Positions 23,169-30,699 of a stretch of 36,857 nt of DNA are shown in pieces. This stretch comes from Lachnospiraceae bacterium. GTDB taxonomy: Bacteria > Bacillota > Clostridia > Lachnospirales > Lachnospiraceae. The DNA is taken from contig JAFZRY010000006.1 of assembly GCA_017619615.1 (NCBI GenBank), positions 1-36,857 of the forward strand. The letters are read 5' to 3'. A model generated the notes under the pieces. It made no database searches and had not been told where the DNA came from. It saw only the letters and a list, made by a program, of their open reading frames with translations. Within the stretch, counting starts at the first letter, position 1, and the number at the start of each line of letters is the position of its first letter. The position numbers and the translations under genes are program-made.

Positions 23169-23580
23169 AATGGTTATCATCGGGATCCTGATCGCCGTCA
23201 TATACAGCGAGATCACGGGGCTGTCCACGGGCGGCCTGGTGGCGCCGGTCTATTTTGCGCTTAGCCTGTCCGACCCGCTGCGCATCCTGTATACGGTGCT
23301 GGTGATCCTGGCGGTCTACGGGCTGGATAAGCTGCTCGGCCGCTACCTGATCCTGTACGGGCGGCGGCTGTTCGCGGTCAACGTCGTGCTGGGCTTTCTG
23401 CTGACCTGGCTGGTCGGCATCACGGGCCTGCTGCCCATGGGGCTGCGGGTCATCGGCTATATCGTACCGGCTTTGACGGTGCGCGATCTGGAGCGCCAGG
23501 GCTTTGTGAAGACCGGCATTTCCATGGGCACGGTCACGGCGCTGTCCGCGCTGTGCCTGATGTGGGCGGGGATGTTATGA
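23158..23580 (+). CDS. pgsC: Poly-gamma-glutamate synthase subunit PgsC/CapC
   Basis: 140-residue integral membrane protein with about four to five hydrophobic helices, the expected partner of PgsB. IIGILIAVIYSEITGLSTGG and VAPVYFALSLSDPLRI are typical of CapC N termini. It overlaps pgsB by 11 bases and the following pgsW-like gene by 4 (ATGA), which points to translational coupling and defined stoichiometry. Confidence 0.92.
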   Translation: MYSEMVIIGILIAVIYSEITGLSTGGLVAPVYFALSLSDPLRILYTVLVILAVYGLDKLLGRYLILYGRRLFAVNVVLGFLLTWLVGITGLLPMGLRVIGYIVPALTVRDLERQGFVKTGISMGTVTALSALCLMWAGML

Positions 23581-24575
23581 TCGGCGCGCTGATTGCAAAA
23601 CTGATACTGATCCTGACACTGGCGCTGGCGGGGATCGCGGTGCCTCTGAAGCAGCTGCCTATCGAACGCCTGCCCTACGCGGACGAGATGGAAGAGGCCG
23701 CGCGCATCCAGCAGCGGGCCGGCGAGCTGATCAAGGCGGAGAAACTGCGCCGCGGGATCGAACTGGCGGAAGAGGACGTCTGGGAGATCGGCATCATGGG
23801 CCCGCATTTCACCGCCATCACGACCACGTCCGGCGGCGCGGCGGAAAAACGCACCTGCCAGCTCCCGGATTTCGCGGCGCTCTGCGTGAAATACTTCCAC
23901 GAAGCGGGCCTCAAGCCCGGCGACCGCGTCGGCGCGAACTTTTCCGGCTCCTACCCGGGCCTGAACCTGGCCGCCATCTGCGCGGCGGAGGCGATGGGCC
24001 TGGAACTCGTGTATTCCTCCTCCGTCGGATCCTCCACCTACGGCGCCAACTGCCCGGGCTATACGTTTCCGGAGATGCTGAAGACGCTGTACGACGCGGG
24101 CCTCATCTCCCGCATGCCCGGCATGATCACGCTGGGCGGGGGCGGCGACATGGGCTGGAACATGGCCGGCTACGAACTGGAGGACGACGAGTGGATCGCG
24201 GAGATCGAGGACATGAAGGCCCGGCTTCTGGAAGAGGGCCTGGCTTATGAGACAAATATCGAAAGTTACTCACAGGACATTGCGATCCACGAAGCGCTGT
24301 ACGGCGACGTCAAAGCGTTCGTGAACGCGGGCGGCAACGGCCTCGGCCTGGGCCACAACGACGGCGTGATCCTGGAAGTCGGCAGCGGCCTCCTGGAACC
24401 GCAGGCCGTGGAAGTGAACGAGCACAGCGGCTTTGTGGAACGCTATCTGGCCAAGGGCATCCCGGTGATCCATCTGCTGAACGTGCATGCGCTCTGCGAA
24501 GAAGGCATCCCGTTCGATCCGGTGCGGCCGCCCGAGATCGGGACCTCGCCCGTGTATTACGGAGGGTGGCGATGA
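23577..24575 (+). CDS. pgsW: PgsW-like poly-gamma-glutamate system protein, copy 1
   Basis: 332-residue protein with an N-terminal membrane anchor (about 4-22) and a large predicted extracytoplasmic domain. The family is known only by association with pgsB/pgsC; its biochemical role is unknown. Conserved segments shared with the next gene are DFAALCV..FHEAG, GDRVGA.FSGS.PGL, VGSSTYGAN, the glycine-rich GGGGDMGWNMAGYE, AFVNAGGNGLGLG and KGIPVIHLLNV. The start overlaps the pgsC stop as ATGA. A frame extension upstream lies inside pgsC and is not used. The glycine-rich loop could bind a nucleotide, sugar or glutamyl group, but no catalytic motif is recognised. Confidence 0.82.
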   Translation: MIGALIAKLILILTLALAGIAVPLKQLPIERLPYADEMEEAARIQQRAGELIKAEKLRRGIELAEEDVWEIGIMGPHFTAITTTSGGAAEKRTCQLPDFAALCVKYFHEAGLKPGDRVGANFSGSYPGLNLAAICAAEAMGLELVYSSSVGSSTYGANCPGYTFPEMLKTLYDAGLISRMPGMITLGGGGDMGWNMAGYELEDDEWIAEIEDMKARLLEEGLAYETNIESYSQDIAIHEALYGDVKAFVNAGGNGLGLGHNDGVILEVGSGLLEPQAVEVNEHSGFVERYLAKGIPVIHLLNVHALCEEGIPFDPVRPPEIGTSPVYYGGWR

Positions 24576-25651
24576 GACTGAAGCGGAAGCATTATCACTA
24601 TCTGATCCTGCTGGTCCTGCTGGCCGCCGCCGCCCTCGGCATCTGGCTGGCCGGCCGCCGCGTGCGCGTTTCGTGCGCGGATCAGATGCAGGAAGCGGCC
24701 GCGCTGCACCGTCAGGTCGTGGCGGCCGTGAAAGAAGAGCGGCTGCGGCGGGGCTATGAGCTGGTCCCGGAGGACACGCTGCAGATCGGCCTGATGGGCG
24801 AGCACATCACGGCCATCACCACCTCGCTGGGCGCGATGGAGGCCAAACGGACCGCCCAGATCCCGGATTTCGCCGCGCTGTGCGTGCGCCTGTTTCATGA
24901 GGCGGGCGTGAAGGAGGGCGACCGCGTCGGCGCCTGCTTCTCCGGCTCCTTCCCGGGTCTCGACCTGGCCGTGCTCTGCGCGGCGGAAGTCATGCACCTG
25001 GACATCGTATATTTCTGCACGCTGGGTTCGTCCAACTACGGCGCGAACCTGCCGGGCTACGTGATGCCGGAAATGGTGCAGACCGCGATGCAGGCCGGCC
25101 TGCTGTCCGTCATGCCGTCGACCGTCTCCATGGGCGGCTCCGGCGACCGCGGGAGCAACATGCAGGGCTACGCGCTGGAGGAAACGGAAGAGATCGATGA
25201 GATGATCGCGCGGCTGGAGCGGGAAGGAATCCCGCTGTCCGCGCATCCGGACTTTACGGAAAACATCGCGGTCCACATGGACCTGCTCGGCAATATCAAG
25301 GCGTTCGTAAACGTCGGCGGTAACATCCTCGGCCTCGGCAACGAGGACGTTTCCCTCGGCTACGGCCAGGGGCTCCTGAAGCCCGCCGACCCCGTGATCA
25401 AGGAATCCAGCGGCCTCGTGGAGCGTTACCTCTCCCGTAGCATCCCCGTGATCCATCTCCTCAACATCAAGCAGCTCTGCGCGGAGACCGGCGTCCCCTA
25501 TGATCCCGTATCCGTTCCCGCCGACGGTACCTCCGCCGTCTACTACAGCCGCAATTACTCCAGGCCCGCCATTATTGCCGTGGGCGCCGCCGCGGTCCTG
25601 GGTCTGCTGGGGATCAATTGGCTGGACCGCAGAAGGAGGAACGAAACCTGA
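24572..25651 (+). CDS. PgsW-like poly-gamma-glutamate system protein, copy 2 (C-terminal membrane anchor)
   Basis: 359-residue paralogue of the preceding gene, clearly homologous over its whole length (LCVRLFHEAGVKEGDRVGA, LGSSNYGANLPGY, GGSGDRGSNMQGYA, RSIPVIHLLNI). Unlike copy 1 it has a second membrane segment at the C terminus (about 335-352), so the domain is anchored at both ends. GGAGGG at 24561-24566 precedes the ATG at 24572, which overlaps the previous stop (ATGA). An in-frame GTG at 24566 lies inside the ribosome site and is unlikely. Tandem duplication with divergence suggests a heteromeric or export-related role (inference). Confidence 0.82.
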   Translation: MRLKRKHYHYLILLVLLAAAALGIWLAGRRVRVSCADQMQEAAALHRQVVAAVKEERLRRGYELVPEDTLQIGLMGEHITAITTSLGAMEAKRTAQIPDFAALCVRLFHEAGVKEGDRVGACFSGSFPGLDLAVLCAAEVMHLDIVYFCTLGSSNYGANLPGYVMPEMVQTAMQAGLLSVMPSTVSMGGSGDRGSNMQGYALEETEEIDEMIARLEREGIPLSAHPDFTENIAVHMDLLGNIKAFVNVGGNILGLGNEDVSLGYGQGLLKPADPVIKESSGLVERYLSRSIPVIHLLNIKQLCAETGVPYDPVSVPADGTSAVYYSRNYSRPAIIAVGAAAVLGLLGINWLDRRRRNET

Positions 25652-25671
25652 GAGGGTCGGACGATTAACAC

Positions 25672-25690
25672 GGGCGGCCGATGGCCGCCC
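25672..25690. repeat. Perfect hairpin GGGCGGCC-GAT-GGCCGCCC
   Basis: Eight-base perfect stem with a 3-base loop, same size class as the CCCCTACG-tailed hairpins, here followed by CATACA rather than the usual CTACG. Lies after the second pgsW-like gene. Confidence 0.7.
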
Positions 25691-25707
25691 ATACATTTGT
25701 GATAACG

Positions 25708-25748
25708 AAACAGGGCCATTCAGGGATAATCCCCAAACGGCCCTGTTT
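25708..25748. terminator. Likely terminator between the pgs cluster and the serpin gene
   Basis: AAACAGGGCC (25708-25717) pairs perfectly with GGCCCTGTTT (25739-25748) around a 21-base loop. It works in both directions by virtue of the A/T ends, although the T runs are short. Confidence 0.65.
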
Positions 25749-25800
25749 GTCATTATTGTGTTGATTGATTGATGCCTGCTGTGTCCGCAACGGGTCAGGC

Positions 25801-27129
25801 TTACGGGATCTCCGTCACCGTCCCGATGAACACCGGCAGCATCTGCTCCGTATCGATGATCATATAAACGAAGGGACGGTCCAGGCGGACGGCGCTGATC
25901 TCGCCGGGCATGGGCATGGCGGCACGGGTCATGGCGACGACCGTGACCGCGGCGGCTTTGGTGCCGGCGTTGTCCAGCTCCAGCCGCGTTTTGTGCAGGA
26001 CGTGGCCGATGGACAGGGCGTCGCCCTTGCTGATGCCGGAGAAATCCGCGTCGTCAAACGCGTGCGAGACTCCCATCCGCCGGAGCGCGTCGACCAGGTC
26101 CGTGCCGTATTCCACGCTGAATTTAGGCATGGTCAGCGAAATGCTTTTTTGAGTGACGTTCTCCAGCAGACTGCCGATCTTCGCCGCGTCCAGCGCGCTC
26201 ACATACTGGCTGAAATCCGCGGTCTCGTCCAGGGGCAGGAACGCCGCGAAGCGGTATTTGTCCCCGGCGTAGGGCTTCATGACGCCTACGGTGTCGTCGC
26301 TCAGGATAAGCAGGGACTCGTCGCTGGTCATCATCGAAACGCTTTGATCGTTCCCGCTTATGGCGTGGAACTTGTCCTTCCGGATCATGTTGGTGCCGAT
26401 GGCGGTTTCCCACTCCGCGTCGAACAGCAGGGCGTTGATCAGGAACATCACATCGGCGTCGCTGATCTCGTCCAGCATCTTCGGGATCAGGTGGTCCGTT
26501 TTCCGGTCGATCCACCCATTGATGTCGTTCAGCGTCTGCGCATCGAATGCGGCCTGATAAGCCTCCGCGCCGTAGAAGGCCTTATTCTTCTGCAGGAATG
26601 CTTCCTCCACCTTGAAGCCTTCATCCTGCTCTCTGAACCAGATGGAGTTCGCGAACGAGAACCTGGATTTTTCCGTGGACGGCAGATCCTTGTAATACTG
26701 GTACAGGTACCGGTTCAGCGCTTCCCGGTCGAAGGCCGCGCCGCTCCCGGTCATTTCCCCGGTGGTCAGGACTTCCTCCAGCTCGGCCAGCGTTTCCCCC
26801 TCGGCGCCGTTCATCGTCATGGCCAGCGCGGTCATGACGGAGAGAGGGGAGAGCAGGACGTTGCGGTTCTGGGACGTCGCGGCGTAGGAGTCCTTCAGCA
26901 GGGCGGCGGTGAATTTCAGGTAGGCGTCCTGGAACGCGGTGTCGGCTTTTTTACCCTCCGCGGACGCGGCCTGCACGTTCGTCATCAGGTCCAGCGTTTT
27001 GCCGGTTTTGACGGCCTGCCCCGGTTTGCCGGACGTTTGCGGCGTCGCGGAACTGCCGCAGCCGGCCGCGGAAAGCAGCAGGACAGCGGCCAGCAGGACG
27101 GAACAGATCACAAAGATTCGCTTCTTCAT
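25801..27129 (-). CDS. Lipoprotein serpin (serine protease inhibitor)
   Basis: 442-residue secreted serpin. Signal peptide MKKRIFVICS...LLSAAGC with C24 as lipidation site. The serpin core begins near residue 65 (NVLLSPLSVMTALAMTMNGAEG) and continues through FLINALLFDAEWE and the breach/shutter motif LDRPFVYMIID. The hinge GTKAAAVTVV (389-398) has small residues at P12-P10 as required for loop insertion, so the protein is probably inhibitory. By alignment to alpha-1-antitrypsin numbering P2-P1-P1' are R402-A403-A404, giving a target preference that could be elastase/subtilisin-like or, if shifted by one, trypsin-like. The ATG at 27129 follows GGGAGG; an upstream frame extension lacks a ribosome site. 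Likely protects the cell surface from host or competitor proteases. Confidence 0.93.
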   Translation of the reverse strand: MKKRIFVICSVLLAAVLLLSAAGCGSSATPQTSGKPGQAVKTGKTLDLMTNVQAASAEGKKADTAFQDAYLKFTAALLKDSYAATSQNRNVLLSPLSVMTALAMTMNGAEGETLAELEEVLTTGEMTGSGAAFDREALNRYLYQYYKDLPSTEKSRFSFANSIWFREQDEGFKVEEAFLQKNKAFYGAEAYQAAFDAQTLNDINGWIDRKTDHLIPKMLDEISDADVMFLINALLFDAEWETAIGTNMIRKDKFHAISGNDQSVSMMTSDESLLILSDDTVGVMKPYAGDKYRFAAFLPLDETADFSQYVSALDAAKIGSLLENVTQKSISLTMPKFSVEYGTDLVDALRRMGVSHAFDDADFSGISKGDALSIGHVLHKTRLELDNAGTKAAAVTVVAMTRAAMPMPGEISAVRLDRPFVYMIIDTEQMLPVFIGTVTEIP

Positions 27130-27160
27130 TATTTTTCGCCTCCCGGGTGTTCTTCTGGCA

Positions 27161-27186
27161 ATAATACAGCATTGCGGGGGGCAATG
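27161..27186 (-). promoter_or_regulatory. Candidate serpin promoter with palindrome CATTGC-N5-GCAATG
   Basis: On the minus strand TATTAT (27161-27166) is a -10 candidate 32 bases before the serpin ATG. The perfect inverted repeat CATTGC-GGGGG-GCAATG (27170-27186) lies immediately upstream, where a repressor would block it. The -35 is weak. Confidence 0.4.
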
Positions 27187-27283
27187 TTGCGGTCTGGGAG
27201 AGTTTTTTATACTTATTATTGCAAAAAAAGGCGGTCCGCGGCCGGAAAGAACGGCCCGCACGCCGAAACATCTCCTTGTTCCG

Positions 27284-27351
27284 TCGAAAAGCGAACAAAT
27301 GGTCGAAATTTTCCGAAAAGCCTTTTATTTTTTCGAAAAGTGCGGTATAAT
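27284..27351 (+). promoter_or_regulatory. ftsK promoter region: TATAAT plus three YCGAAAAG boxes
   Basis: TATAAT (27346-27351) lies 39 bases before the ftsK start; the -35 is poor (TTTTAT region, 27323-27328). Three copies of YCGAAAAG occur upstream at 27284, 27313 and 27333 and may be a factor-binding series. The 260-base gap between the divergent serpin and ftsK genes holds this and the serpin promoter, and nothing coding was seen. Confidence 0.4.
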
Positions 27352-27390
27352 CATCTTAACTATGCGTAATCATCCACAGGAGGTTGTGTC

Positions 27391-30300
27391 TTGGCCAATT
27401 CATCCCATAAAAAAACGTCTTCGTCCCGGACGGGAACGGCTTCCCGGTCCGGCGGGGGCGGAACGATACGGCGATCGGATACATCCGGCACCCGCACGGC
27501 GTCGTCCGGCACCCGCACCGCGCCGTCCGGCACGCGCACTGCGTCTTCCGGCGCCCGCACCGGCACGCGCACGGCGTCTGCCGCCAAACGACCGCCTTCC
27601 CGGAACACGGCGAACCGGAACAAGGCTTCGCAGCAGCATGCGGCCCTGGTCCGGGACATCCTTTTATTGTTCCTGATCGCCTTTACGGTCCTGCTGTTCC
27701 TGAGCCTGTTCAATATCGTGGGCGCCGTAGGCCGCACCCTGGCATCCGTCCAGTTCGGGCTGTTCGGCAGCCTGGCCTACGTGTTCCCGATCATATTCAT
27801 CCTGCTGGTCGTGTTTGCGATCTCCAATATGAAGCAGTACCCCGCCAACACGGTCCTGCGCATCGCGGCCGCGCTGTTCACGTTTTCCGTGCTGTGCGGC
27901 ATCATCGAACTGGTCGGCTCGGGCGGGGAGATCCTGCCGGTGCTGGGATCCTATTACCGCGTCGGCCGCGGCATGCGTCTGCACGGCGGCTGGTTCGGCG
28001 GCCTCTGGTGCCGCCTGTCCTTAAGCGCGCTGGGCCTCGTGGGCAGCTACATTATTATGCTGGTGCTTTTCCTGGCCGGCCTGGTCCTGACCTTCGGCAA
28101 AGCGCTGCTGACGGCCGTCGGACTCAAAGGAAACGCCGTGGCCCATGCCATCAAGGATGAAAACGTGCGTCGCCGGGAAGCGGAAGAAGAGCGCCGGAAA
28201 CTGGCGGAACTCCGCACGGAAGAACGCCTGCTGCGCCGTGCTCAGGCCCGGGAAGAAAAAGCCGCCAAAGAAGAAGCCGAGCGCAAGGCCCTGATGGCCC
28301 AGCTGGATAAAAAACTGGCCGAAGGCCGCCGGAATTTCCCCTCGGACACGGATCTTCAGCTGAAGGAAGTCCGCCTGAAACGCCAGGAACTGGACGACCA
28401 GGCCGAAAAACGCCGCGCCGAACGGGAAGCGGCCCGGAAACAGGAAGAAGAAAAACGCGGCGTCGATTTCCGGAAAACTGACCTGAAAACGCCGGCGCTC
28501 CCGGCGGACGCCTCCCTGGAAGAACTGTTCCGGGAAATGGATCAGCGGAAAAAAACAGGCCCGGACAAAACGACCGGTGTCAACCGGGAAAACCGGACGC
28601 TGGAAGAACTTTCCGAACTGGAAGAAAAGCGGCAGGCGCCGCGCATTTCCCGCTATCAGGACAGCGCCCCGGTCAGGGGAGAACAACTGTCCCTCCCGCT
28701 GTCTGACGGCACGGAGACCCATTTGGAACCGGAAAAGCCAGACAGCAGTACCGCCGTCGCCGGTGCTTTTGACGAATATGACCGCAGCAAAAAGACGGGA
28801 GAAAACCGGCCGGAAGGGACTGTTCCTTCGTCGCCCCGCATCCGCTTCGACCGGAAGCAGGAAACTCCGGCGGCCCGGGAGACCGCAGCCGGCACGGCGT
28901 CCGACGGATCAGACGGGGAAGCGGGCTGGGTCGACCCCCGCGTCCAGCTGGAACGTATCAAAAATGACGACATATTCCGCAAAGACGGCGAACCGGGCGG
29001 CACCGGAAGCTCCGGCCGCACGTTTACCGGGACCGGAACGGGGGTGAGACCGAAGACGGCAGCAGGCGCCGCGATCGGCGCTGCGGCCGGGACTTCTGCC
29101 GGCGCAACTGCGGCAGGAACCGCTGCCGGCACTGCCTCCTCAGGATCCGCTGCCTCCGCTGCGCTCCTCACCCCCGCCAAAAAAGAATACCGCCTGCCTT
29201 CCCCCAACCTGCTGAACCGCTCCCGGAACAACAGCGCCATGAAAGAAGGCGACCTGAAGCGCACCGCCCGCCTGCTGGAGGACACCCTCCGTAACTTCGG
29301 CGTGGAAGTCACCGTGACCGACATCAGCTGCGGCCCGTCCGTCACGCGCTATGAATTAAAACCCGAGCAGGGCGTCAAAGTGGCCCGCATCTCGTCCCTG
29401 GCGGACGATATCAAACTGGCCCTGGCCGCCACGGAGATCCGCATCGAGGCCCCCATCCCCGGCAAATCCGCTGTGGGCATCGAAGTCCCGAATTCCGAGA
29501 ACCAGACCGTCTCGCTGCGCTCCATCATCGAAAGCGACGAATTCCGCCGCTCGCCCTCCAAGATCGCGTTCGCGGTCGGCCAGGACATCGGCGGCCGCGT
29601 GGTGGTGGCGGACCTGGCCAAAATGCCGCACCTGCTGATCGCCGGCGCCACCGGCTCCGGCAAATCCGTCTGCATCAACTCCCTGATCACGAGCATCCTG
29701 TACCGCGCCAAACCGAACGAGGTGCAGCTGATCATGATCGACCCGAAAGTCGTGGAACTGGGCGAATACAACGGGATTCCGCACCTGCGCATCCCGGTCG
29801 TCACGGATCCCAAACTGGCCGCGGAAGCCCTGAACGGCGCCGTGAAGGAAATGACCTCACGCTATAAAGCGTTCGCGGACCTGAACGTGCGTGACATCAA
29901 GAGCTATAACGCGAAGATCCGCGAGAACCCCGAAGACTACGGCGACCGCGAGCCCATGCCGCAGATCGTTATCATCGTGGACGAATTCGCAGACCTGATG
30001 ATGGTGGCACCCGGCGACGTGGAGCAGTCCGTCTGCCGCCTGGCCCAGCTGGCCCGCGCGGCCGGCATCCACCTGGTCGTGGCCACGCAGCGGCCGTCTG
30101 TCAACGTCATCACCGGCCTGATCAAGGCCAACATCCAGTCCCGCATCGCGCTGGCCGTCTCGTCCGGCGTGGACTCCCGCACCATCATCGACATGAACGG
30201 CGCGGAAAAACTGCTGGGCAAAGGCGACATGCTGTTCTACCCCACCGGCTACCCGAAACCCGTGCGCGTGCAGGGCTGCTGGGTGAGCGACGAGGAGATC

Positions 30301-30639
30301 GAAGCCGTCACCGCCTTCTGGAAGAAGCAGAACGCCGTATCCGAAGAGGAGATGGCGCAGCAGAAGCTGTCCTGGATGGCGGAAGGCGACGGGAAAGACA
30401 AGGCCTTCCATGAAGAGCGCGACGACCTGTTCATGGAAGCGGCCGAATACATCATCGAAAACGAAAAAGCCTCCATCGGCAATCTGCAGCGCGTGTTCCG
30501 CATCGGCTTCAACCGGGCGGCGCGGTTGATGGACCAGCTCGCGGACGCGGGCATCGTGGGCAAGGACGACGGGACGAAGGCTCGCCAGATCATGATGGAC
30601 CGCGCGCAGTTCGAGGCCTGGAAGCAGGCGAACAGCTGA
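27391..30639 (+). CDS. ftsK: DNA translocase FtsK/SpoIIIE
   Basis: 1082-residue septal DNA pump that clears chromosome DNA from the closing septum and, in sporulating relatives, moves it into the forespore. Layout: low-complexity Ser/Thr/Arg/Gly head (1-85) with a 7-residue repeat (GTRTASS, 33-62); about four membrane helices (88-245); charged coiled coil (255-370); disordered Ala/Gly/Thr-rich linker to about 605; motor with Walker A GATGSGKS (752-759) and Walker B IIVDE (D864); and a C-terminal winged-helix gamma domain (SIGNLQRVFRIGFNRAARL) for DNA orientation signals. TTG start: AGGAGG at 27378-27383 is 7 bases upstream and no better start is in frame. First gene of ftsK-murF-priA-def. Confidence 0.94.
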   Translation: MANSSHKKTSSSRTGTASRSGGGGTIRRSDTSGTRTASSGTRTAPSGTRTASSGARTGTRTASAAKRPPSRNTANRNKASQQHAALVRDILLLFLIAFTVLLFLSLFNIVGAVGRTLASVQFGLFGSLAYVFPIIFILLVVFAISNMKQYPANTVLRIAAALFTFSVLCGIIELVGSGGEILPVLGSYYRVGRGMRLHGGWFGGLWCRLSLSALGLVGSYIIMLVLFLAGLVLTFGKALLTAVGLKGNAVAHAIKDENVRRREAEEERRKLAELRTEERLLRRAQAREEKAAKEEAERKALMAQLDKKLAEGRRNFPSDTDLQLKEVRLKRQELDDQAEKRRAEREAARKQEEEKRGVDFRKTDLKTPALPADASLEELFREMDQRKKTGPDKTTGVNRENRTLEELSELEEKRQAPRISRYQDSAPVRGEQLSLPLSDGTETHLEPEKPDSSTAVAGAFDEYDRSKKTGENRPEGTVPSSPRIRFDRKQETPAARETAAGTASDGSDGEAGWVDPRVQLERIKNDDIFRKDGEPGGTGSSGRTFTGTGTGVRPKTAAGAAIGAAAGTSAGATAAGTAAGTASSGSAASAALLTPAKKEYRLPSPNLLNRSRNNSAMKEGDLKRTARLLEDTLRNFGVEVTVTDISCGPSVTRYELKPEQGVKVARISSLADDIKLALAATEIRIEAPIPGKSAVGIEVPNSENQTVSLRSIIESDEFRRSPSKIAFAVGQDIGGRVVVADLAKMPHLLIAGATGSGKSVCINSLITSILYRAKPNEVQLIMIDPKVVELGEYNGIPHLRIPVVTDPKLAAEALNGAVKEMTSRYKAFADLNVRDIKSYNAKIRENPEDYGDREPMPQIVIIVDEFADLMMVAPGDVEQSVCRLAQLARAAGIHLVVATQRPSVNVITGLIKANIQSRIALAVSSGVDSRTIIDMNGAEKLLGKGDMLFYPTGYPKPVRVQGCWVSDEEIEAVTAFWKKQNAVSEEEMAQQKLSWMAEGDGKDKAFHEERDDLFMEAAEYIIENEKASIGNLQRVFRIGFNRAARLMDQLADAGIVGKDDGTKARQIMMDRAQFEAWKQANS
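27481..27590 (+). repeat. Imperfect 21-bp tandem repeat inside ftsK
   Basis: Units of the form TCCGGCACCCGCACGGCGTC repeat about four times with single-base changes and encode GTRTASS-like heptads. The repeat keeps the frame, so the unit number could vary between strains without breaking the gene. Confidence 0.75.
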
Positions 30640-30699
30640 CCGCAGCGTGACCCGGGGCGCGGAAACGGGCCCGCGGGCAGATAAGAAAGGACTACCGGC

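Noticed and set aside
21027-23228. 733-codon open frame on the minus strand across the M28 and pgsB genes
   Set aside because: Shadow of two well-conserved plus-strand genes; rich in Arg, Ala, Val and His and without motifs.
27284-27351. LexA box before ftsK
   Set aside because: The CGAAAAG boxes do not match the inverted GAAC...GTTC pattern of Firmicutes LexA sites.
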